DNA of 38,610 nt from Cyclobacteriaceae bacterium (lineage in GTDB: Bacteria > Bacteroidota > Bacteroidia > Cytophagales > Cyclobacteriaceae). The stretch lies in contig JAEUUJ010000065.1 in NCBI GenBank assembly GCA_016786495.1, forward strand, positions 1 through 38,610. Direction: 5' to 3'. A program made the position numbers and the translations under genes. The notes beneath the pieces were generated by a model. It ran no database searches. It saw nothing but the letters and a program-made list of their open reading frames with translations, and was not told the origin of the DNA. Positions 6,781-15,439 of this stretch are shown in pieces (within the stretch, counting starts at the first letter, position 1; each line of letters begins with the position of its first letter).

Positions 6781-9726
6781 TTAAAATTTAAGATTAAGAC
6801 CTATCGTAAGCGATCTGGCTTGCGGGAACGTAAAGAAGTCAGTTCCCACCTGATATGTGTCGTTACCGCCATAGTTTACCTCCGGGTCAAGCCCGGAGTA
6901 TTGCGTAAACGTGAAAAGATTTTGGGCACTCACATATAAACGGAGACTCGAAACATGAACCCGCTCAAGCAGTTCCTTATTGAAGTTATAACCAAGCGTG
7001 ACGTTCTTGATGCGCAAGTAGGAGCCATCTTCAATAAAACGTGACGAAACACGTTTATTATCTGCTGCCACAGGTTCAAGCGTTGCCCGGGGAATATCAG
7101 TAATATCACCTGGGTTTTTCCACCGCCTTAGCACAGCCGTAGTTTGGTTATCACCGCCCTGCAATGACTCCAGAAACAACCGTGAACCATTAAATATGTC
7201 GTTACCATAACTAAACTGCAGGAAAACGCTCAGGTCAAACCCGGCATAAGCAAATGTATTGGTGAAACCGCCAATGAACTTAGGTTGAGGATTACCGACA
7301 ATAACACGATCTTCTATACCATCATTATTTTTATCGAGATACACAATGTCACCGGTAGAAGGGTCCACACCGAGTGATTTCAAGCTGTAGAAAATTCCCA
7401 AAGGTTGTCCCACCATAACGCTGTTGCCTCCTCGGCCAACATCAACGATTGGCTGGTTTTCGTATAGTTTTGTAACCTTGTTACGGTTCGCTGACAGGTT
7501 CAAGTTTGTCGTCCAGCGAACGGGGCCAAAGTCATGCCCGGCGCCAATGGTAAGTTCCACTCCCTGATTTTCCAACTGCCCAAGGTTTTCTGTTACTGAT
7601 GAAAACCCAGAGCTTAGCGGAAGGGGACGAGCCAAAAGCAAATCTTTTGTTTGCTTGTTATAATAATCTAACGTCACTGTTATTTTGTCATCGAACAGAC
7701 CCACATCGAGACCAAGATCAAATTGAACCGTACTTTCCCACTTTAAATTTGGGTTCGGCATGTTATCCGCGAACAGACTTGGTTGTCCTAAGTATGTGCC
7801 AGAAGCATAGTACGAAGCATACTGGAATGGTGCTGCGGCATCGTTACCCAGCAGGCCATAGCTCGCCCGTAACTTCAGCTGGGAGATTTGTTCAACATTG
7901 TCGCGGATAAATGATTCTTCACTTAATCGCCAGGCAGCAGACACTGCCGGAAAAAATCCATTTTTGTAATTCTCACCAAAATTGGTCGAGGCATCAATCC
8001 TGCCGGACAAACCAAAGAGATATTTGTTATCGAAATTATAGTTGGCCTTTCCAAAGAACGAACGAAGGCCTCTATCCAGAGCACTTGCACTAGGATCAAC
8101 AAATGTTGATGCCGAATTTAAATATTGGAGATCAGGGCTGGCATAGTCCTGGCCGCGAATGTAAATGTCGCGCACTTGTTTCTTTTCAAAGCTGTAACCC
8201 AACAAAACGTCAACGTTATGCTTATCGAACGATTTTTCGTACCGAAGAATGTTGTTGCTCACCAGGTTCAACGCATTGGTATAGGTTTCAAACCCAAGGC
8301 CGTTGTATTTCTGGCCCTGAACCGTGTTGAACTCAAAGGCGTGCTCGCGCAGGTTGTAAAAATCCATACCCCACTTCGTGGTGAACGTTAACCCGGGCAG
8401 TATCTGATACTCGGCAAATACGTTACCGATTACACGATACGTAAAGTTTTCGTTGGTTGCTTCGTTCGCGATAGAAACGGGGTTTGAGTATGTTCCATCC
8501 TGGTTATAGCTTCCGTCATCGTTGTACACGGGAAAGATCGCCGGCATGGATATCCCGTTTGGCAACGGTCCGTGCAGGGATGCATCACCTTCAATCCGAT
8601 TGCTTTTAGAGTTGGTCAAGCCCATGCTCACCCCGATGTTCAGCTTTTTGTTTACACGGTGATCCAGGTTAAAGCGTGCATTGATACGCCTGAAAGCCGA
8701 TCCGATCACAATACCATCCTGTTGAAAATAACTACCCGAAGCAAAGAATTTTGTTTTATCATCGCCGCCCGTGATGGACAGGTCGTAGCTCGACATGGGC
8801 GCAGAGCGGAAGATCACGTCTTGCCAATCGGTGTTGGGAATTGTCGGATCGTTCATGTCTGCTTCCGTGTAAACCTCTGAATCAGTCAGGTCGTTGCGGT
8901 ATTCCATCCATTGACGTTTATCAAGCATATCCAGTGTACGCCATACCTGCTGCACGCCCTGATACGTATTAAAAGCAATTACAGAGTTGCCTTTCTTTCC
9001 GCGTTTGGTATTGATGAGCACAACACCGTTTGATGCACGGGCTCCATAAATCGCGACTGCCGCTGCATCCTTCAACACGCTGAACGACTCTACTTCATTC
9101 GGGTTAAGATCGGACAGCGCGCTGATGCCCTGTCCTTCATAACCTACTTGTGCATAGTCATCGGTAGTGACCGGAATTCCATCGATTACATAAAGCGGCT
9201 GGCCGGAGCCGTTGATCGAGGTCGTTCCGCGAATGCGCACCGACATGGCTCCGCCCGGCGTACCGGAGTTTTGCGAAACTTGAATTCCAGACGTTTGACC
9301 CTGAAGAATTCCATCGATTGAACCTACCGGGAGATCTTTGATGGCATCCGCTTTTACAACACCGACCGATTCGTTCAGCAATCGTTTATCTACGGAAGTA
9401 TATCCGGTAATAACTATTTCTGAAAGCTGTTTGGTGTCTGTTTGCAGCGTCACATTTATCGCTTCGCGATTATCAATCGCAGCCTCCTGCGTGATATACC
9501 CAATGAATGAAAACACAAGGGTATTTTCACCTGAAGCAACTTCCAGCTGATACGAACCTTCCTGATCGGTTACCGTTCCTTTGCTCGTGCCTTTAACAAA
9601 CACACTTACACCGGGAAGACCTGTGCCGTCTTCCGGACTGATCACTTTTCCGCGAACAATTTTGTTTTGAGCATACAGGCTGCACGCCAGAAAGGAAAAA
9701 ATTAAAAATAGTAGAACTTTCCTCAT
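6781..9726 (-). CDS. SusC/RagA-family TonB-dependent outer-membrane transporter
   Basis: The 981-residue protein has a signal peptide ending at LYAQ, then a CarboxypepD_reg-like beta-sandwich (about residues 22-105), a plug with the SusC signatures PLYVIDGIPV and LKDAAAVAIYGARASNGVV, and a long beta-barrel ending in LTIGLNLKF with the usual C-terminal Phe. There is no N-terminal STN domain, so anti-sigma signalling is not expected. It imports oligomers across the outer membrane using TonB energy, together with SusD encoded six bases downstream. It follows the T9SS-tagged S51 peptidase by 58 bases in the same direction. Length and motifs are normal for the family. Confidence 0.96.
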   Translation of the reverse strand: MRKVLLFLIFSFLACSLYAQNKIVRGKVISPEDGTGLPGVSVFVKGTSKGTVTDQEGSYQLEVASGENTLVFSFIGYITQEAAIDNREAINVTLQTDTKQLSEIVITGYTSVDKRLLNESVGVVKADAIKDLPVGSIDGILQGQTSGIQVSQNSGTPGGAMSVRIRGTTSINGSGQPLYVIDGIPVTTDDYAQVGYEGQGISALSDLNPNEVESFSVLKDAAAVAIYGARASNGVVLINTKRGKKGNSVIAFNTYQGVQQVWRTLDMLDKRQWMEYRNDLTDSEVYTEADMNDPTIPNTDWQDVIFRSAPMSSYDLSITGGDDKTKFFASGSYFQQDGIVIGSAFRRINARFNLDHRVNKKLNIGVSMGLTNSKSNRIEGDASLHGPLPNGISMPAIFPVYNDDGSYNQDGTYSNPVSIANEATNENFTYRVIGNVFAEYQILPGLTFTTKWGMDFYNLREHAFEFNTVQGQKYNGLGFETYTNALNLVSNNILRYEKSFDKHNVDVLLGYSFEKKQVRDIYIRGQDYASPDLQYLNSASTFVDPSASALDRGLRSFFGKANYNFDNKYLFGLSGRIDASTNFGENYKNGFFPAVSAAWRLSEESFIRDNVEQISQLKLRASYGLLGNDAAAPFQYASYYASGTYLGQPSLFADNMPNPNLKWESTVQFDLGLDVGLFDDKITVTLDYYNKQTKDLLLARPLPLSSGFSSVTENLGQLENQGVELTIGAGHDFGPVRWTTNLNLSANRNKVTKLYENQPIVDVGRGGNSVMVGQPLGIFYSLKSLGVDPSTGDIVYLDKNNDGIEDRVIVGNPQPKFIGGFTNTFAYAGFDLSVFLQFSYGNDIFNGSRLFLESLQGGDNQTTAVLRRWKNPGDITDIPRATLEPVAADNKRVSSRFIEDGSYLRIKNVTLGYNFNKELLERVHVSSLRLYVSAQNLFTFTQYSGLDPEVNYGGNDTYQVGTDFFTFPQARSLTIGLNLKF

Positions 9727-9784
9727 AAGTTAAGGTTTACGTAGCAATTAAAGTTTTTCTGAGCCGATTCAAAAGGGATGCTCC

Positions 9785-11776
9785 CTAGCGAATCAGTTTC
9801 AGTGTATATTTTTTCTTACCGGAAACAACCGTCAGATAATACATGCCTGGTGCACACGAAGACAGATCAACAACATCATTCTCTCCGACAGCGGTAGTCT
9901 GAAGAATTTTGCCAACCGTATCTGAAACAGTCATCGTGGTGGGGAAAGCCATAGGACTTATTCTGACTTGAAAAATACCATTCCGGGACGGATTTGGAAA
10001 CACTTTTAGCGACAATACTTCGTCTTCTTGCGTTGCGGTGACCACTTCCGGCACGTAAGGCTCATCCGCTGACGGTTGCGCAATTCCAGCGAACAATTGT
10101 TCGGTTCCGTTCAGCAAAACATACTTCATTTCAGAAAAGCCCGCATAGTTGCGGATGTCACCCTGAGCGTTGACCGGTTTAAATGCTAATCGGGCAGGTG
10201 TCCCTGAATTCACAGCGATAATGTTGGTGAATTCACCTTCCGATTTCAAAACATTTATTCCGGCCTGCTGAGAAAAATTGACGTAGCTGTTTCGATTCAG
10301 GTAAATTCCATAGTGGAGTTTTTCTGAAATCATCGCATACGGAATGGCAGCCGTGGTGTTTTCGTAAAAGTCAGCGGTGAATTCATCATACGTATTTGAC
10401 ATTACCGATGTGGTTTGCAAAAGCGAAAGACCCTGGCGGAATTCCAATTCTCCGTAATATGCAGCCAACGCATCCGCGAGATGGTTGGTAACAAAAGTTT
10501 TTCCCGCGTAGCGACTATCCTCCCCCACAAAAGCGTTAATCATTCCGTTTCTGCGTATGTGACTGTAAATGAGTTGCCCGGTTGGCCCGTTGTCGAGAAA
10601 ATCAAATAGCGCATCATCATCGTTTTCAACAAACAAAACTTTCTTTGTTTTCCGAATATGATTTCTCAACCGTGTTCGCGATGCTACATTATCATCATCT
10701 GTTAGTTCAACAACAACTGGCTCCACCCCCAGCGACTTGATCTCCTCAATAAATGCCTGACCATTACCGGGACTTGTGATTACCAAAACAGAATCGGTGG
10801 GAGTACCGGCTTCCAGAATAAAATAGTTCAACAGGGCTTCATTGGACGAAAGACCCTCGCTGCCACTCAGAATCACTTCATAATTCCCCGTTTCGGAAGA
10901 CAATTCAGGGATAACCATCTCCTCAGAGCCTTCCAGAATTTCCAGCGTTTGAAGGTTGATGGCATTACCATATAATAATTGAGTGACGTGAACCGAGTCG
11001 CTCACCATGTTATCACCGTTCGATACGCGGAAATTCCCCGCATTATATATTGATACGGTTCCTGTTCCATACACATGTCCCACGTAGTCCTCGTCAATAC
11101 AAAGAGCCGTGCGATCGTCAACGCCTACGCCCGTCAGCAGTACACCAGACGTGGCATACCAGTTTGCCATAAAGGCCAGCAAGCGCGCACCGCGACCGCG
11201 TTCTGTGAAGTGCGTATCGGCAATAATACCCGGCAAGAAGGGAAGGAAGTCATCACGCAACGTGATGTCAGAATCTTTAAAATTTTGAAGCGCCTCGTCC
11301 GGGTATACCGAGTTATTGAGTGCTGCGTAAATAACCCCCGACAAAATCGCCATCCCGGCCGAGGTCCCGCTCATCACACCTCCGCTGTTGAACTTTTCGA
11401 CTATAGCCTGTTCGGTTTTGGTGTCGCGGAAATAATTATAGTAGTACGATTGATCGCCCCCTTTGAAAAAGAAGGCATCGTATTGCATAAGCAGATCGTA
11501 GGTTGACTGAAGATCAGCTTTAGACCGGCTATCGAGTTTTATGTTGTCGGCCGCAACCGCTCCCAGTGACTTAAAATAATCCGGGATCCAGTTATCTTCG
11601 TCTGTATAGCTGATGACGGCAACTTTTTTGTTTGGGGCCTGATTGACGATCCATGCATACGGCTCGTCACTCCAACTGTTTGCCGCTTCCGAACCTCCGC
11701 CCACGAGCACTAGTTTGCCCTGCGCACCTGCCGAAGTAGCGGCAAGCATTAAAATAAGACACCATCGCACCTTCAT
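9785..11776 (-). CDS. cyanophycinase-like S51 peptidase with T9SS sorting domain
   Basis: The 663-residue protein begins with signal peptide MKVRWCLILMLAATSAGAQ. Residues 20-260 form an S51 domain: Ser139 in MSGTSAGMAILSG, His189 in IADTHFTERGRGARLL, and Asp221 in GVGVDDRTA, where the paralogue at 2474-3307 has Glu. About 330 residues of unassigned sequence follow. The last 75 residues (VFPNPSRNGIFQVRI to GMYYLTVVSGKKKYTLKLIR) form a type A T9SS sorting domain, so the enzyme should be released or anchored at the cell surface. It is the first gene of the SusCD cluster. In that place it would cut a polymer outside the cell so that SusCD can import the fragments. Cyanophycin is the family substrate, but other peptides are possible. 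Confidence 0.85.
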   Translation of the reverse strand: MKVRWCLILMLAATSAGAQGKLVLVGGGSEAANSWSDEPYAWIVNQAPNKKVAVISYTDEDNWIPDYFKSLGAVAADNIKLDSRSKADLQSTYDLLMQYDAFFFKGGDQSYYYNYFRDTKTEQAIVEKFNSGGVMSGTSAGMAILSGVIYAALNNSVYPDEALQNFKDSDITLRDDFLPFLPGIIADTHFTERGRGARLLAFMANWYATSGVLLTGVGVDDRTALCIDEDYVGHVYGTGTVSIYNAGNFRVSNGDNMVSDSVHVTQLLYGNAINLQTLEILEGSEEMVIPELSSETGNYEVILSGSEGLSSNEALLNYFILEAGTPTDSVLVITSPGNGQAFIEEIKSLGVEPVVVELTDDDNVASRTRLRNHIRKTKKVLFVENDDDALFDFLDNGPTGQLIYSHIRRNGMINAFVGEDSRYAGKTFVTNHLADALAAYYGELEFRQGLSLLQTTSVMSNTYDEFTADFYENTTAAIPYAMISEKLHYGIYLNRNSYVNFSQQAGINVLKSEGEFTNIIAVNSGTPARLAFKPVNAQGDIRNYAGFSEMKYVLLNGTEQLFAGIAQPSADEPYVPEVVTATQEDEVLSLKVFPNPSRNGIFQVRISPMAFPTTMTVSDTVGKILQTTAVGENDVVDLSSCAPGMYYLTVVSGKKKYTLKLIR

Positions 11777-11833
11777 CGATGCAAAATATCCTACTCTTTC
11801 CCGACAGTTCCTATAAAAATTACATGAGGGGAG

Positions 11834-12301
11834 TTATCGTGTTGACGGAGTCCAAAGGCCGAGCCAGACATTTAAGGAAAGGCCACCCAACACGAGCAGG
11901 CGAATGAGTACCGGCAAAAATTTCTGTGCACGTCCTGTCACCGCCAGAAAAATCATCATCACACCACTTAAAGCCATGCTTGCCAAACCAATGAGCAATT
12001 GTTCCTTCGCTCCGGGCAACCTCATGATTGTAAAAAGTAAGCCGATAACGCTAACGGAACTTGCAATCTGAAAAACCTGGGATACAATGATCAACACGTT
12101 GCCCTCCTGCCTTTGGATAAAAGCCGTAAGAAAGTAAAAACTGGCGAGCACCAACATGGCGAGCATCAAAGCGTCTTCCGATCTCTGAATGTTAGAGAAT
12201 TTCATGGCCACCGCCAGCACGACCAGCGCTGCAAAAATGATCTCCAGAATAATCTCGCGATCCTTTACCCAGCGGGAAATGCTCTCGGGGAGTTGAGTCA
12301 T
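11834..12301 (-). CDS. small multi-pass membrane protein, unknown function
   Basis: This 155-residue protein has four predicted membrane segments: EIIFAALVVLAVAMKF, DALMLAMLVLASFYFLTAFI, VLIIVSQVFQIASSVSVIGLLFTI and QLLIGLASMALSGVMMIFLAV, with a further hydrophobic stretch at the C-terminus. I do not recognise the family. It lies 57 bases upstream of the S51/SusCD cluster in the same direction and could be co-transcribed with it, although nothing in the protein suggests a role in uptake. Confidence 0.7.
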   Translation of the reverse strand: MTQLPESISRWVKDREIILEIIFAALVVLAVAMKFSNIQRSEDALMLAMLVLASFYFLTAFIQRQEGNVLIIVSQVFQIASSVSVIGLLFTIMRLPGAKEQLLIGLASMALSGVMMIFLAVTGRAQKFLPVLIRLLVLGGLSLNVWLGLWTPSTR

Positions 12302-12445
12302 GGAAAGTGATTTAGCGATGTTAAATTAAACTTATCTGTGAAAATATTTCTACGCCGGTTGCGGCATATTAAATGAAAATCATGGCTTCTGGTAGTTTTT
12401 CGACTGGCGCACAATTTGTTTCCGGCTTTGTAAACTTCTATCACG

Positions 12446-12598
12446 ATGACAACCGCTACTTTACAGCATCCGAATTCGTCACAGGCCGGACAGGCCGTTC
12501 AGCACGTTGTTAAAACTGCCATCAAACTTAAGGCAACAACCGCTGCGATTTGTGGCTCCGCATTGAAACGCTGGAGCATTGTTTGGTCAAATCAGTAA
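12446..12598 (+). CDS. possible small protein, 50 residues
   Basis: An ATG at 12446 opens a 50-residue frame, MTTATLQHPNSSQAGQAVQ... ending in GSALKRWSIVWSNQ. It has a polar N-terminus and a basic, amphipathic C-terminal half. It fills part of the 433-base gap between the membrane protein and the TonB-domain lipoprotein. The balanced composition and lack of a competing frame make it plausible, but I recognise no family and see no ribosome binding site, as is usual in this phylum. Another frame of 46 residues starting at 12373 overlaps it and looks worse. Confidence 0.4.
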   Translation: MTTATLQHPNSSQAGQAVQHVVKTAIKLKATTAAICGSALKRWSIVWSNQ

Positions 12599-12628
12599 CA
12601 CCGTATTCATCAAATGAGGTGAGGTCAC

Positions 12629-12637
12629 TGTGGATAA
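12629..12637 (-). other. perfect DnaA-box 9-mer
   Basis: TGTGGATAA is the exact complement of TTATCCACA, the strong DnaA box. It lies in the intergenic region upstream of the TonB-domain lipoprotein. A second perfect copy occurs at 15364-15372. By simple base counting about 0.3 copies are expected in a window of this size, so chance cannot be excluded. Confidence 0.35.
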
Positions 12638-12734
12638 AAGTCCCCGGTGTTAGTTCTCTATTGTGAAAAACCTGCCCGTGTGAGCGCTAATGGTATTGGC
12701 ATCATTCTTACCTGCGTTAATCAAAAATAACCTT

Positions 12735-13316
12735 ATGAAAAATATTATCATCCTTTTCGCCTGCGCAGGCGCTTTAACGCTCACCCAGTGTGGAAATAAA
12801 AAAGAAGTATCTACCGATGCTCCTGTAACAGCCGAGCAAGCCGCGACATCTGTTACAACAGCAGAAACCGCTGACGAGAGACGCGCGCGCATTAAGCGTG
12901 AACGCGAAGAATACGCAGAACGAACACGACTCGCCAATGAAGAGCGTGCGAAAACAAGTCCAACCTATAAAGATTCGGAAGGTCGTACCGTTTACAACTC
13001 AGCCGAAGTAATGCCCTCTTTCCGCGGAAGCGAAAACGAGCTTGAACAATATATTCAGGATAATGTTAACTACCCGACCGATGCACAAACCGACCGGATT
13101 GAAGGAACTGTGTTTGTCGAATTCGTGGTGGGTGCCGACGGAAAAGTTCGCAATGCCGAAGTACTTGAGGCTACCAGCGATACCGTAAAACAAAATTTTA
13201 GTGATGAAGCGATTCGGGTGGTTTCGAACATGCCAACCTGGACGGCCGGTACGCAAGACGGCAAGCCCGTTGATGTACGCGTCACGCTACCCATTACGTT
13301 CCAACTGGAAATGTAA
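12735..13316 (+). CDS. TonB C-terminal-domain lipoprotein
   Basis: The start is placed at ATG 12735 because MKNIIILFACAGALTLTQC is a lipoprotein signal (Cys19); the frame is open upstream to 12690 without signal character. The 193-residue product has a charged, coiled-coil-like linker rich in Arg and Glu (about residues 40-75) and then a TonB_C domain: YPTDAQTDRIEGTVFVEFVV, DGKVRNAEVLEAT, AIRVVSNMPTWTAGTQDGKPV, VRVTLPITFQL. Canonical TonB has an N-terminal transmembrane anchor, so a lipid-anchored version is more likely a structural or signalling relative than the energy transducer. A strong terminator follows at 13346. Confidence 0.8.
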   Translation: MKNIIILFACAGALTLTQCGNKKEVSTDAPVTAEQAATSVTTAETADERRARIKREREEYAERTRLANEERAKTSPTYKDSEGRTVYNSAEVMPSFRGSENELEQYIQDNVNYPTDAQTDRIEGTVFVEFVVGADGKVRNAEVLEATSDTVKQNFSDEAIRVVSNMPTWTAGTQDGKPVDVRVTLPITFQLEM

Positions 13317-13345
13317 TCCGTAATACTTTTACAGGTTTTTACGGG

Positions 13346-13373
13346 GAAGGCGCGGAAACGCGCCTTCTTTGCG
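13346..13373 (+). terminator. intrinsic terminator after TonB-domain lipoprotein
   Basis: GAAGGCGCG (13346-13354) and CGCGCCTTC (13359-13367) form a perfect nine-pair stem capped by a GAAA tetraloop, followed by TTTGCGTTT. It stands 30 bases after the stop at 13316. Confidence 0.8.
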
Positions 13374-13427
13374 TTTAGGCCGGGTTACCCCGGCAGCGCG
13401 CGGCCGATTTAGTGCAAAACTTTTAAT

Positions 13428-13435
13428 TACCTTAG
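13428..13435 (+). promoter_or_regulatory. possible -7 box upstream of lemA
   Basis: TACCTTAG differs by one base from the Bacteroidota -7 consensus TAnnTTTG and lies 26 bases before the lemA ATG, just after the preceding terminator. No clear TTTG -33 box is present at the expected distance. Confidence 0.3.
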
Positions 13436-13461
13436 TTGTCTAATCTGTAAACCCTCAGTCT

Positions 13462-14019
13462 ATGATTATTGTATTGGTTATCGTTGGCGTTCTGCTCCTC
13501 CTCGGTATCGGCATTTATAACAACCTGGTAGGTGCGCGCAATCAGGTAGAAAACGCTTTCGGAAGTATTGACGTAATGCTTAAAAAACGTTACGACCTGA
13601 TTCCAAACCTGGTGGAAACTGCAAAAGCGTATATGAAGCACGAGCGTGAAACGCTCACCAGCATAACAGAAATGCGCACGCGGGCTATTGCACCGAATAT
13701 TTCAACAGACGAAAAAGTACAACTGGAAAACCAGATCAGCGGCATGATGAAAAGCGTAATGGTTTCTGTTGAAAATTATCCCGACCTGAAAGCCAGCGAG
13801 CAGTTTACCATGCTTCAGCGGAGCTGGAACGAAACGGAAGAACAAATCTCGGCCGCCCGCAGAAATTATAATGCATCCGTAACGGCTTACAACAATGCCG
13901 TGGAGAAATTCCCGTCAAACATTTTTGCTTCGATGTTTGGCCACAAGCGCAAGTATGTTCTCGAAATCCCGGAAACGGAACGGCAGAACGTGAGCGCGAA
14001 AGCGATGTTTAACTCCTGA
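13462..14019 (+). CDS. lemA: LemA family protein
   Basis: The 185-residue protein begins with a single membrane anchor (MIIVLVIVGVLLLLGIGIY) followed by the LemA signature NNLVGARNQVENAFGSIDVM and LKKRYDLIPNLVETAKAYM. The remainder is the expected helical bundle, ending around FASMFGHKRKYVLEIPETER. Length matches the family. LemA proteins are membrane-anchored with a helical soluble domain; their exact role is unclear. The DUF3137 gene begins five bases after its stop, a pairing I recall as common, so the two probably act together. Confidence 0.93.
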   Translation: MIIVLVIVGVLLLLGIGIYNNLVGARNQVENAFGSIDVMLKKRYDLIPNLVETAKAYMKHERETLTSITEMRTRAIAPNISTDEKVQLENQISGMMKSVMVSVENYPDLKASEQFTMLQRSWNETEEQISAARRNYNASVTAYNNAVEKFPSNIFASMFGHKRKYVLEIPETERQNVSAKAMFNS

Positions 14020-14024
14020 TCGGC

Positions 14025-14966
14025 ATGGCAACTGAAGAATCGTTCCGGGCATTTTACGATGCCACGCTTCTTCCTGTGCTACAGGAAATAGAAACTGAGC
14101 GAAAAAAAGTTTTAAATGCTTTTTTGATCCACATCGGCATTGGCATTGGTGCCGGTCTGCCATTATTTGCCTTCGTTAGTCCCATTGTCGGAATTGTTTG
14201 CGTGGTAGTAGCCGCCATCGTTTTTTTTATCCGTTTCGGTGGCAAGATCGGTGAACTCAAGAAGCGTTTCAAGCAGGAGGTTGTGGGCAAGATTGTCACG
14301 TTTATTCATCCCGATTTGGCGTTCGATCATACCCGCTTTATCCCGCAATCGGTTTACAATAAAAGTAAACTGTACCTGAGCAGTATCTCACGCTACAACG
14401 GAGACGACATGGTAAGTGGCACCGTTGGAAAAACCACGATCCGGTTTAGCGAGTTGCATACCCAGCAGGTTCGTAAAAGCGGTAAAAACACCACAGTGGT
14501 TACCATCTTCCGCGGACTATTTTTTGTGGCGGATTTCAATAAACATTTTGTCGGCGAAACGTTTGTGCTTCCCGACGTAGCGGAAAGTACGTTTGGCGGA
14601 TTGGGAACATTTTTTCAGAAAATGAATATGTCGCGGCCGAGTCTGGTAAAACTCGAAGACATTGAATTTGAGAAAGCATTTGCCGTATACGGAACAGATC
14701 AGATCGAGGCACGGTACATTCTTTCTACCGCGCTCATGCAGCGGATTGTGGCGTTTAAAAAGAAAACAAAATGCGATGTGTCGATGTCATTTATCGACTC
14801 AAGTGTTTTCATCGGAATTCCGGTAGGCCGGGACTTGTTCGAAGCGCCCATGCTCAGCAGCATGATTAACTATTCCATGATTGCCGAATACTTCAGCTAC
14901 CTGATGTTGTGCATTGGCATTGTGGAAGATCTTGATCTGAACACCCGGATTTGGTCAAAGGAGTAA
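14025..14966 (+). CDS. DUF3137 membrane protein, LemA partner
   Basis: The 313-residue protein has two adjacent membrane segments near residues 38-80 (HIGIGIGAGLPLFAFVSPIVG, IVCVVVAAIVFFIRFGG) and then a large soluble part with FSELHTQQVRKSGKNTTVVT and IFRGLFFVADFNKHFVGETFVLPD, which I recognise as the DUF3137 pattern. The family has no known activity. It lies five bases downstream of lemA, forming a two-gene unit, and its stop codon directly abuts the stop of the convergent gene at 14967. Confidence 0.85.
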   Translation: MATEESFRAFYDATLLPVLQEIETERKKVLNAFLIHIGIGIGAGLPLFAFVSPIVGIVCVVVAAIVFFIRFGGKIGELKKRFKQEVVGKIVTFIHPDLAFDHTRFIPQSVYNKSKLYLSSISRYNGDDMVSGTVGKTTIRFSELHTQQVRKSGKNTTVVTIFRGLFFVADFNKHFVGETFVLPDVAESTFGGLGTFFQKMNMSRPSLVKLEDIEFEKAFAVYGTDQIEARYILSTALMQRIVAFKKKTKCDVSMSFIDSSVFIGIPVGRDLFEAPMLSSMINYSMIAEYFSYLMLCIGIVEDLDLNTRIWSKE

Positions 14967-15308
14967 CTACTCTGAATAAATATATTTTTTCAGAATCTGC
15001 TCAATCGCTTTGTAGAAGACTTTTTCATTGCCCTGCGAAAGCGCGGCACTTCCGGTTTCGGCAATGGCTTCCACAACCTCGCGGTAGTGCTCGGCGTCAA
15101 GCGGAGATTGGATTAATAACTTGAGATCCCGTTTGATGAATTCGACCTTTACGCGCGAAACATCCATCATCCGGTACTCTTTTGACAGATATTCGATCAG
15201 ATTACGTTCGTCCAGGAAGTCTTTAATCAGGTCATTCCGAAGTTTCAGCACAATCTCGTTCGGGTTAAATGCCTGCTGATCAGTTGAAAAAGTGGTTTTT
15301 GAATTCAT
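14967..15308 (-). CDS. hypothetical helical protein, 113 residues
   Basis: The sequence is strongly helical and charged, with no signal peptide and no membrane segment (for example LRNDLIKDFLDERNLIEYLSKEYRMM and VFYKAIEQILKKYIYSE). I do not recognise the family. It is convergent with the DUF3137 gene with no base between the two stop codons, and divergent from the small gene at 15440 across 131 bases. It is probably cytoplasmic. Confidence 0.65.
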   Translation of the reverse strand: MNSKTTFSTDQQAFNPNEIVLKLRNDLIKDFLDERNLIEYLSKEYRMMDVSRVKVEFIKRDLKLLIQSPLDAEHYREVVEAIAETGSAALSQGNEKVFYKAIEQILKKYIYSE

Positions 15309-15363
15309 CGCAGCTTAAAAAGTGGTACTTGAATGGTCAAAAATACATGGAAGGCCACTCAAG

Positions 15364-15372
15364 TTATCCACA
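15364..15372 (+). other. perfect DnaA-box 9-mer
   Basis: TTATCCACA, the strong DnaA box, lies in the divergent intergenic region between two hypothetical genes. It pairs with the inverted copy at 12629-12637 as the only two exact matches noticed, both outside genes. Confidence 0.35.
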
Positions 15373-15439
15373 TAAGTGGGAATGTGACAGAACCTGTCAG
15401 CGAATAGCAATAATTTTAAGGAACTAAAGTTTAGTAGCC

